5,301 nucleotides of DNA from an uncultured Prevotella sp. (GTDB taxonomy: Bacteria; Bacteroidota; Bacteroidia; Bacteroidales; Bacteroidaceae): the NCBI GenBank assembly GCA_900542795.1, contig UQPD01000157.1, forward strand, positions 1 to 5,301. Direction: 5' to 3'. A program made the translations under genes and the position numbers. Below, piece by piece: positions 1-5,299 of this stretch; position 1 is the first letter of the stretch, and the number at the start of each line of letters is the position of its first letter. Below the pieces are notes generated by a model. The model had not been told where the DNA came from, ran no database searches, and saw only the letters and a program-made list of their open reading frames with translations.

Positions 1-43
1 TTACTACGCGTCTCGTGGGCTCGGAGATGTGTATAAGAGACAG
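1..43 (+). other. Nextera sequencing adapter (non-genomic)
   Basis: This is library adapter, not organism DNA. Bases 25-43 are the 19-bp Tn5 mosaic end (AGATGTGTATAAGAGACAG). Bases 10-43 match the Nextera transposase adapter used for read 2. Bases 2-9 (TACTACGC) sit exactly where the i7 index lies and, from memory, match the adapter form of Nextera XT index N719. Base 1 would be the last T of the flow-cell sequence. The order index, adapter, mosaic end, genome is what an untrimmed read end gives. Genomic sequence starts at base 44. Confidence 0.97.
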
Positions 44-477
44 CAGTTATTCAAAAAATAAATGTTATTCTTTGAAAATCATAGAGTTCTATTGTTTGTT
101 GAAAAAATACAGAAAATGGAGAGCTGAGGGTAAATAGGGTGTAAATCGTGAAAATTAAGTGCAAAAAAAGTTTTTTGAATTTTGCTATATTATCGGCGTT
201 TTATGCGTGTTACAACCTCGAAAGGGTAGTGCTCTAAGAACAAAGTAAGCATTCCAAATTAGTTTAATTAAGTAGGTGCTCGAAATTCATAATTTTTTTC
301 TGTACAATTTTAATAGCATTGCTCAAATAAGCAAATGCGGGGTCTCTCAATGAGTCAAAAAGTCTTTTTAGTTCGTGTTCATGTGTTTCGTTATTGATTT
401 ATTTTAAACCCTTTGAACTTCAAATATTATAAAACGAAAATATTTTAGGGCGTTGTTATTAAAAAAATGTGTTTTCA
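44..477. other. AT-rich non-coding stretch with no supportable gene
   Basis: I see no convincing coding frame on either strand: stops are frequent, and the region is rich in A and T runs. No tRNA or rRNA was recognised. Small structures are present: an imperfect hairpin at 316-338 (GCATTGCT, loop CAAATA, AGCAAATGC with one bulged A), and a repeated CTCGAAA at 217-223 and 279-285. Neither is followed by a convincing T-run. The region may carry regulatory DNA of the downstream gene or the edge of a transcript interrupted by the contig end, but nothing decides this. Confidence 0.6.
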
Positions 478-509
478 CTTGGTGAATCAGCACTCATTTG
501 CTAACTTTG
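478..509 (+). promoter_or_regulatory. Bacteroidetes-type promoter (-33/-7)
   Basis: TAACTTTG at 502-509 matches the Bacteroidetes -7 consensus TAnnTTTG exactly. CTTG at 478-481 lies 20 bp upstream and matches three of four bases of the -33 element TTTG. Transcription would begin roughly at 513-517, leaving a leader of about a dozen bases before the ATG at 528. Because the -7 element covers the alternative TTG codon at 498, it also argues for the ATG as the true start. Confidence 0.7.
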
Positions 510-527
510 CTTGCAAATTTTTATCAC

Positions 528-1163
528 ATGGGATTATTTTCAAACTTATTCAAACATAAAGAACAAGCTAACGAGACAGGTTGGCGCGTGGGTGGCATGG
601 AAGACTTTATGATGCTCATCCGTGTTTATTACCAAGCTGTTATGGCTGCCAATTTGGGCATTAGTAACCTTTCAGCATTGCCCGACTTGCGCGTGTTTAA
701 GCAAACATTACACGTGCCTACAGTAAATAATAAATTGGGCATTGGCGAGAAGAATCGTTGTCGTAAAATGCTTATGGAAATATACGGCATCGAAGAATTC
801 TTCTTTAAAGAAATCGATCAAAGCATTAAGCGTCATTGCCGCAATGTGAACGATGTACGCAACTATCTTTTCCTCTTTCAAGGATTTTCACAAGAGCTTA
901 TGATGCTTATGGGTAATATCATGAAGTGGAAATTCCGTCTCCCTTCAATGTTCCGTCAAGCATTGCGTAATCTTACAGCAAAAGCTGTTAATGATGTGCT
1001 TACAAAGGATAATTGGAAAGACGAAGGTGTGCGTAAAGCATGTGCTTCGGTGCGTCGTTACCAACAACAGTTAGGGTATAGCGCAGATTGGATGACTACC
1101 TACGTGTATAACGTGGTGATTCTTGCTAAAAAAGAACCCAAGCCCACCGATAAGGACGAGTAA
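528..1163 (+). CDS. Conserved Bacteroidales protein of unknown function, 211 aa
   Basis: I cannot assign a function. The start is taken at ATG 528 (MGLFSNLFKHKEQ), because an in-frame TTG at 498 lies within the promoter. The protein has a short amphipathic N-terminus (residues 1-10), a GGMEDFMMLIRVYYQ segment near 22-36, a probably helical and methionine-rich body with MLMEIYGIEEFFFKEID near 81-97 and FQGFSQELMMLMGN near 117-130, and a basic, polar tail (KKEPKPTDKDE). There is no signal peptide or clear membrane span, so a cytoplasmic, all-helical protein is likely. From memory, similar MGLFSNLF-starting proteins of about this length occur across Bacteroides and Prevotella as hypothetical proteins. 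It has its own promoter and lies 152 nt before the coiled-coil gene, so it is probably a separate transcription unit. I see no terminator behind it, so read-through into the zapA group is possible. Confidence 0.88.
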   Translation: MGLFSNLFKHKEQANETGWRVGGMEDFMMLIRVYYQAVMAANLGISNLSALPDLRVFKQTLHVPTVNNKLGIGEKNRCRKMLMEIYGIEEFFFKEIDQSIKRHCRNVNDVRNYLFLFQGFSQELMMLMGNIMKWKFRLPSMFRQALRNLTAKAVNDVLTKDNWKDEGVRKACASVRRYQQQLGYSADWMTTYVYNVVILAKKEPKPTDKDE

Positions 1164-1196
1164 ATCGTCAACATCCCTTTTAAAAAAGTTCCCTTA

Positions 1197-1273
1197 CTCC
1201 TGTAATTAAACTAATAAAAGACACCGTAAAAAGTAAAATAGAACTTGTGTGGTGCAAGTATTCCTTACAGGGG
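1197..1273 (+). repeat. Nested inverted repeats upstream of the coiled-coil gene
   Basis: CTCCTGTAA (1197-1205, counting one T-G pair) can pair with TTACAGGGG (1265-1273). Inside the loop, ACTTG (1243-1247) pairs perfectly with CAAGT (1255-1259). Together they could form a two-part stem in the DNA or RNA before the coiled-coil gene. The outer loop is long and a seven-base exact match at this distance can arise by chance, so function is unproven. No good promoter was found in the 1164-1315 gap. Confidence 0.25.
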
Positions 1274-1315
1274 ATTTATAAAAACTCTTCACAAACCGCT
1301 CTTTTTTTTGACGAA

Positions 1316-1609
1316 ATGACTCAAGAACAAGACATAGAACTTCGTAATTTTGAAGCACGAGTGCGTCAGCTTATGTTGGCGTATCAAGAAGAGCGTAAAC
1401 GTAACGCTGAACTTCAAAATAAGTTGGATACGTGTCAGCAACAACTTGCTGATGCGCAGTCTTGTGCTGAAAAGTGGAAAAAAGACTATGAGGTGCTTAA
1501 AACGGCACGTATGATAGAGGTGAGTGGGGATGATGTAAAAGAGTCGAGAGCAAAACTCACACAACTCATTCGTGAGGTAGATAAATGTATCGCATTGTTA
1601 GACGTGTAG
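1316..1609 (+). CDS. Small coiled-coil protein upstream of zapA (possible ZapB-like partner), 97 aa
   Basis: ATG 1316 (MTQEQDIELRNFEARV) is preferred to the in-frame GTG at 1247, because the extra 23 residues look non-coding and the coiled coil begins right after this ATG. Residues 3-62 are charged and rich in Glu, Lys, Arg and Gln with leucine-type spacing (ELQNKLDTCQQQLADAQ at 32-48), typical of a parallel coiled coil. Residues 64-97 form a different, probably conserved C-terminal part (ARMIEVSGDDVKESRAKL, then IREVDKCIALLDV). From memory, this C-terminal pattern recurs in small proteins encoded beside zapA in Bacteroidetes. There is no signal peptide or membrane span. zapA starts 15 nt downstream, so the two are almost certainly co-transcribed. 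By position and shape it could act like ZapB, the 81-aa coiled-coil partner of ZapA in E. coli, but I see no sequence homology that proves it. Confidence 0.85.
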   Translation: MTQEQDIELRNFEARVRQLMLAYQEERKRNAELQNKLDTCQQQLADAQSCAEKWKKDYEVLKTARMIEVSGDDVKESRAKLTQLIREVDKCIALLDV

Positions 1610-1624
1610 CTTAATTGACGCAAT

Positions 1625-1930
1625 ATGGAAGAAAAGAAAGACAAACTCGTTATTCAACTGCTGATTGGTAAACAGGTTTACCCAATCACTGTGCGTCGCG
1701 ATCAAGAAGAAGTCTATCGCAAAGCAGCACGACAGATAAATGAAAAACTCGGGCGATATGAGCAGTCGTATCCCAATTTGAGTTACGAAAGATACACCTC
1801 TGTTGCTTTGCTCGATTTTGCTGTGCAGGTAATACAAACGCAAATGCAGAAAGATCAGTCGCCTTATGAAGATGTGGTGAAAAGATTGACTGACGAAATA
1901 ACGCAACTTTTGGCTGATGATCAAAAGTAA
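1625..1930 (+). CDS. zapA: Cell division protein ZapA, 101 aa
   Basis: ZapA binds FtsZ in the cytoplasm and bundles its filaments, stabilising the division ring. The 101-aa length suits the family. The N-terminal half holds the small globular part: a beta strand KLVIQLLIGKQVYPITV (7-23), then a helix with EEVYRKAARQINEKLGRY (28-45), the pattern of family members where a Y/R-rich helix follows IxGxxYPI. The second half (about 55-100) is a long helix with YERYTSVALLDFAVQV and a charged C-terminal coiled coil that forms the dimer or tetramer stalk. The start at ATG 1625 is the only sensible one. The gene lies 15 nt after the coiled-coil gene and 165 nt before rny. Family assignment is by pattern recognition and fits the zapA-rny neighbourhood I recall from other Bacteroidetes. 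Confidence 0.88.
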   Translation: MEEKKDKLVIQLLIGKQVYPITVRRDQEEVYRKAARQINEKLGRYEQSYPNLSYERYTSVALLDFAVQVIQTQMQKDQSPYEDVVKRLTDEITQLLADDQK

Positions 1931-1982
1931 TGTATGTCTGCGCATTTGGAACTTTTGAAAATACGGGCTATCTCAAAAAATG

Positions 1983-2056
1983 GACAACAAAGGGTTGTCT
2001 CCTATAAACAGTTATAAAACCCCGTTGTGGTATAAGTGTTGACGCATGTAGTGCGT
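1983..2056 (+). promoter_or_regulatory. Run of three small hairpins in the rny leader
   Basis: The zapA-rny gap holds three perfect short inverted repeats in a row: GACAAC/GTTGTC (1983-1988 with 1994-1999), TATAA/TTATA (2003-2007 with 2012-2016) and ACGCA/TGCGT (2042-2046 with 2052-2056). None is followed by a T-run, so they are not ordinary terminators. They may give rny mRNA a structured 5' leader. A role in regulation or processing is inference only. Confidence 0.35.
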
Positions 2057-2095
2057 GTGTTAGCCAAACCACAGTTCAAACCCCAATACATTAAA

Positions 2096-3628
2096 ATGAT
2101 TGAAACAATTTTTCTCGTCATCGGCTTTGTAATCGGTGGCGTTGCAGGATATAGCTTTTTCCGCTACGTACTGAAAAAGAAGTATCTGCGCATGATTGAT
2201 AATGCCACAAAGGAGGCAGACGTCATTAAGGAGAAAAAACTCCTTGAAGTGAAGGAAAAATTCCTCAACAAGAAGGCTGAACTTGAAAAGGAGGTACAGC
2301 AGCGCAATCAGCGCATCTTGCAAGTAGAGAACAAACTCAAGCAACGCGAACTGGGTCTTAACCAACGTCAAGACGAACTCGGTCGTCGCAAGCAAGAGCT
2401 CGATAATGTGCATAACCGACTTAATAATCAGCAGCAAGCACTTGCACGCAAGGAGGAGGAACTTGAAAAAATGCAGCTCAAAGAGCGCGAAAAACTTGAG
2501 GAACTTAGTGGACTCTCTGCTGACGAAGCTAAAAAGCGACTCGTAGATTCGCTTAAGGATGAAGCACGTAGTGATGCACAGAGTTACATTAACGATATCA
2601 TGGATGATGCGAAGCTCACTGCTAACAAAGAGGCTAAGCGCATCGTAATTCAAACCATTCAGCGTGTTGCCACTGAAACCGCTATTGAAAACAGTGTTAC
2701 AGTGTTCCACATCGATAATGACGAAGTGAAGGGTCGTATTATTGGTCGTGAAGGTCGTAACATTCGTGCTCTCGAAGCAGCAACAGGTGTGGAAATTGTG
2801 GTAGACGATACACCCGAGGCTATTGTAATTAGCGCATTCGACCCTGTACGTCGTGAAATTTGTCGTCTTGCTCTTCATCAACTTATCTCAGACGGACGTA
2901 TTCACCCTGCACGTATTGAGGAAGTAGTAGCGAAGGTAAAGAAGCAAGTTGACGATGAGGTTATTGAAACTGGTAAGCGTACAGCTATTGACCTTGGTAT
3001 TCATGGCTTGCATCCAGAATTGGTACGTATCATTGGTAAGATGAAGTATCGTTCGTCATACGGTCAAAACCTTTTGCAGCATGCTCGTGAAACAGCAAAT
3101 CTCTGTGCTGTAATGGCGTCAGAGCTTGGTTTGAATCCTAAAAAGGCTAAGCGTGCTGGTTTGCTTCATGATATAGGCAAGGTGCCTGATGAGGAGAGCG
3201 AACTCCCTCACGCACTTTATGGTGCTAAGTTGGCTGAGAAGTTTAAGGAAAAACCTGAAATTGTTAATGCCATTGGTGCTCACCATGATGAAATGGAAAT
3301 GACTACGTTGCTCGCTCCTATCGTACAGGTGTGCGATGCTATCAGTGGTGCTCGTCCAGGTGCTCGTCGCGAAATTGCAGAGGCTTACATCAAGCGACTC
3401 AACGACTTAGAGCAAATTGCTTCAAGCTACGAGGGTGTTACTAAAACTTATGCTATTCAGGCAGGTCGCGAATTGCGCGTAATTGTTGGAGCCGACAAGA
3501 TTGATGATAAGCAAATTGAACAGCTCAGTGCAGACATTGCTCGTCGCATTCAAGACGAAATGACTTATCCAGGACAAGTTAAGATTACGGTTATTCGTGA
3601 AACTCGTTCTGTAAGTTACGCTAAGTAA
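2096..3628 (+). CDS. rny: Ribonuclease Y, 510 aa
   Basis: RNase Y is a membrane-anchored endoribonuclease that starts mRNA turnover. All expected parts are present at normal length: an N-terminal membrane helix (about 2-24, IETIFLVIGFVIGGVAGY), a long charged coiled coil (about 27-140), a KH RNA-binding domain with the GxxG loop as GREG (217-220) in KGRIIGREGRNIR, and an HD metal-binding domain. The HD domain shows His329 (LLQHARETAN), His358-Asp359 (LLHDIGK), His396-His397 (GAHHDE) and Asp414 (QVCDAISGARPGARRE), the metal ligands expected for a working enzyme. The C-terminal domain ends in VKITVIRETRSVSYAK. ATG 2096 is chosen because the membrane helix follows at once, as in the family. An in-frame TTG at 2036 would add 20 polar residues before the anchor. 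The gene may share the zapA transcript or use a promoter in the leader, and it ends at a strong terminator. Confidence 0.98.
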   Translation: MIETIFLVIGFVIGGVAGYSFFRYVLKKKYLRMIDNATKEADVIKEKKLLEVKEKFLNKKAELEKEVQQRNQRILQVENKLKQRELGLNQRQDELGRRKQELDNVHNRLNNQQQALARKEEELEKMQLKEREKLEELSGLSADEAKKRLVDSLKDEARSDAQSYINDIMDDAKLTANKEAKRIVIQTIQRVATETAIENSVTVFHIDNDEVKGRIIGREGRNIRALEAATGVEIVVDDTPEAIVISAFDPVRREICRLALHQLISDGRIHPARIEEVVAKVKKQVDDEVIETGKRTAIDLGIHGLHPELVRIIGKMKYRSSYGQNLLQHARETANLCAVMASELGLNPKKAKRAGLLHDIGKVPDEESELPHALYGAKLAEKFKEKPEIVNAIGAHHDEMEMTTLLAPIVQVCDAISGARPGARREIAEAYIKRLNDLEQIASSYEGVTKTYAIQAGRELRVIVGADKIDDKQIEQLSADIARRIQDEMTYPGQVKITVIRETRSVSYAK

Positions 3629-3647
3629 TTTGATAAAATACAAAGGT

Positions 3648-3698
3648 GGAAATATGCTAATGGCTGCGTATGAGTGGCTATTAGCATATTCCGTTTTT
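3648..3698 (+). terminator. Rho-independent terminator after rny
   Basis: A long stem forms between 3648-3664 (GGAAATATGCTAATGGC) and 3677-3692 (GCTATTAGCATATTCC), with one bulged A and one G-T pair, around a loop of about 12 bases. It is followed directly by G and five T (3694-3698). It starts 20 bases after the rny stop and separates rny from the transporter gene. Confidence 0.9.
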
Positions 3699-3762
3699 GA
3701 ACATCTACTTATTCATTTAATTATCAACCTGCACACTATTGCGCGCAGCATAACTTATTCTT

Positions 3763-5061
3763 GTGAAAACAAAATTTAATCCGTGGGCATGGATTCCCAC
3801 ACTCTACACAGCCGAGGGTATTCCTTATGTTATAGTAATGTCGGTAGCCACAGTAATGTACGAACGTATGGGGCTTAAACCAGGTGAAATAGCTCTTTAT
3901 ACTTCATGGCTCTATTTGCCTTGGGTTATCAAACCCTTTTGGAGTCCTGTGGTTGACCTTTTGCGTACCAAGCGTTGGTGGATTATCGTAATGCAAATGT
4001 GTATAGGTGGTGCATTAGGTGGCTTGGCATTTAGTATGCACTTACCCCATTATTTGCAATGGTCGCTCGCGATGTTATGGCTTATGGCATTTAGCAGTGC
4101 TACGCACGATATTGCAGCCGATGGCTTTTATATGTTGGCACTTACGCCTCAGCAACAAGCTTTTTTTGTAGGTATACGTTCTACATTTTATCGCATTGCA
4201 AGCATTGTGGGACAAGGTTTACTCATTATGTTTGCTGGTACGCTCGAAGCAAAGATGCGTCCAGCACAAGCATGGTCTATAACCTTTGCTGTAGTGGCAG
4301 TATTCTTTATACTGATATTTATTTACCATGCCATTACACTTCCTTCAACCCAAGCTGACCATGCAACAGAGAATACGGATTGGCACAATGCAGCTACAGG
4401 GTTCTTTGAAACTTTTGTCAGTTTCTTTAAAAAGCCCCAAATTGTTTGTGCCATGCTTTTTATTTTGATTTATCGTCTGCCCGAGGCCTTGTTGGTAAAA
4501 ATATGTCCGCTTTTTATGTTAGGACGTGCTGAAGATGGAGGTTTGGCTCTCACCACAGGACAGTTAGGTTGGGTTCAAGGTACTGTTGGCGTAGTAGGTC
4601 TCACATTAGGTGGTATTCTTGGTGGTTTAGCTGCTGAACGAGGTGGACTTCGACGTTGGCTTTGGCCTATGGTGCTTAGCATTACTTTGCCTGATGCTGT
4701 GTATATCTTTTTGGCATACTTTCAGCCCGATAATATAACATGGATAAGCACTTGTGTTTTTGTAGAACAGTTTGGTTATGGCTTTGGTTTTACAGCTTAT
4801 ATGCTTTATCTTATTTATTTTTCGCGTGGCGAGTCATCAACAGCGCACTATGCCTTCTGTACAGGTTTCATGGCTTTAGGCATGATGTTGCCAGGTATGG
4901 TGGCAGGTTATTTACAAGAGGCTGTGGGGTACCTTAACTTCTTTATCATTGCCATGGCGCTTTGTGTGCTTACTTTTTTAGTAGCACGTTTGGTGAAGAT
5001 TGAAACGGACTTTGATGGTGAAGAAGCAGAGAAAACTAATGCCGAAGACAAAATGGTGTAA
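3763..5061 (+). CDS. AmpG-like major facilitator transporter, 432 aa
   Basis: This is an inner-membrane carrier of the major facilitator superfamily, closest to the AmpG / PAT group that imports anhydro-muropeptides for cell-wall recycling. About 12 helices can be placed: near 10-32, 44-64, 72-92, 98-118, 137-158, 170-192, then a polar loop (193-224), and 225-252, 264-288, 297-319, 327-352, 363-385 and 390-410. Supporting motifs are the N-terminal NPWAWIPTLYTAEGIPYV, LPWVIKPFWSPVVD (52-65), and SSATHDIAADGFYMLAL (111-127), which corresponds to the SxQDIxxD region of E. coli AmpG. The acidic C-terminal tail is cytoplasmic. GTG 3763 is the only reasonable start: an in-frame stop lies at 3751-3753 and the family N-terminus begins here. 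E. coli AmpG is longer (491 aa, extra helices), so this is the 12-helix type. No recycling enzyme is nearby, so the substrate is inferred and could be another small solute. Confidence 0.88.
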   Translation: MKTKFNPWAWIPTLYTAEGIPYVIVMSVATVMYERMGLKPGEIALYTSWLYLPWVIKPFWSPVVDLLRTKRWWIIVMQMCIGGALGGLAFSMHLPHYLQWSLAMLWLMAFSSATHDIAADGFYMLALTPQQQAFFVGIRSTFYRIASIVGQGLLIMFAGTLEAKMRPAQAWSITFAVVAVFFILIFIYHAITLPSTQADHATENTDWHNAATGFFETFVSFFKKPQIVCAMLFILIYRLPEALLVKICPLFMLGRAEDGGLALTTGQLGWVQGTVGVVGLTLGGILGGLAAERGGLRRWLWPMVLSITLPDAVYIFLAYFQPDNITWISTCVFVEQFGYGFGFTAYMLYLIYFSRGESSTAHYAFCTGFMALGMMLPGMVAGYLQEAVGYLNFFIIAMALCVLTFLVARLVKIETDFDGEEAEKTNAEDKMV

Positions 5062-5072
5062 GGTGTTCCTTA

Positions 5073-5123
5073 TTACAAACAAAGTCGTCTTGCCTTATTT
5101 GGGCAAGACGACTTTGTTTGTAA
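5073..5123. terminator. Perfect 22-bp inverted repeat, probable bidirectional terminator
   Basis: Arms 5073-5094 and 5102-5123 are exact reverse complements around the 7-base loop TTATTTG. The inner part is a GC-rich stem (GTCGTCTTGCC / GGCAAGACGAC). The outer part is an A-rich arm (ACAAACAAA) facing a T-rich arm (TTTGTTTGT), so each strand reads as a hairpin followed by a T-rich tract. It begins 12 bases after the transporter stop and ends 7 bases before the stop of a minus-strand frame, the usual place for a terminator shared by converging genes. Confidence 0.85.
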
Positions 5124-5130
5124 GTTATGT

Positions 5131-5244
5131 TTAGTAACGTAATTGACCATCATCGTCAATTTCGTCGATATCTGCGAAGTTGTAGGATTCGTCATGCTGA
5201 CTGATGTCAAGTCCTACGTTTTTACTTTCTTTGCTTACCCTCAT
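5131..5244 (-). CDS. Possible small acidic protein, 37 aa, unknown function
   Basis: On the minus strand an ORF runs from ATG (5244-5242) to TAA (5133-5131). It begins MRVSKESKNVGLDISQHDE and ends ADIDEIDDDGQLRY, with about ten acidic residues among 37. I do not recognise it. It favours a real gene that the stop lies just inside a bidirectional terminator and that the C-terminus looks protein-like. The frame stays open upstream of the ATG for 14 more codons, to a stop at 5289-5287, so a non-ATG start is possible. Alternatively it is the true C-terminus of the longer gene whose other frame enters from the window edge, if there is a frameshift or sequence error between them. Confidence 0.4.
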   Translation of the reverse strand: MRVSKESKNVGLDISQHDESYNFADIDEIDDDGQLRY

Positions 5245-5299
5245 GGGTAGGGTGTTCAAAATCCGCAATTTTTTTCTGCACGTTTTTTACTCGATAAAC
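5222..5299 (-). CDS. Possible C-terminal end of a gene running off the right edge (partial)
   Basis: A second minus-strand frame is open from the window edge to a TAA at 5224-5222, giving 25 residues: VYRVKNVQKKIADFE followed by HPTHEGKQRK. It is basic and plausible as a protein end, but too short to identify. It overlaps the 37-aa frame by 23 bases in a different phase. The two could be consecutive overlapping genes, or one gene split by a frameshift. Any 25-codon open frame may also be chance. Confidence 0.25.
   Translation of the reverse strand, partial: VYRVKNVQKKIADFEHPTHEGKQRK

Noticed and set aside
25..43. Tn5 mosaic end as a natural transposon terminus
   Set aside because: It is embedded in a complete Nextera adapter with index, so it is a library artefact. 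No transposase or second end is present.
171..300. Small RNA gene starting near 190 and ending at the T-run at 290-299
   Set aside because: No acceptable -33/-7 pair, and only a very weak AAATT/AATTT stem before the T-run.
412..448. Possible promoter, TTTG at 412-415 and TATTTTAG at 441-448
   Set aside because: The 25-bp spacing is too long and the -7 element has a mismatch. The 478-509 promoter is much better.
1289..1945. Minus-strand open frames opposite the coiled-coil gene and zapA
   Set aside because: They are shadows of well-supported plus-strand genes, with low-complexity Phe/Ile/Leu-rich translations.
1945..1976. Possible rny promoter, TTTG at 1945-1948 and TATCTCAA at 1969-1976 with 20-bp spacing
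   Set aside because: The spacing fits, but the -7 element lacks the TTG end of TAnnTTTG, so the match is too weak to annotate.
1931..2095. 6S RNA between zapA and rny, by analogy with E. coli zapA-ssrS
   Set aside because: The only longer-range pairings I found (TTTGG/CCAAA and TTTGAA/TTCAAA) cross each other, and no long rod with a central bubble could be drawn.
2060..2881. Long minus-strand open frame opposite rny
   Set aside because: It lies entirely within the unmistakable rny gene, and its translation is a Phe/Leu/Cys-rich shadow with no family features.
3422..3643. Minus-strand frame over the rny 3' end
   Set aside because: It overlaps the conserved RNase Y C-terminus, and nothing in the translation suggests a protein.
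4740..4937. 65-codon plus-strand frame inside the transporter gene
   Set aside because: It is out of frame within a membrane-protein gene whose own frame is fully supported, and has no independent signals.
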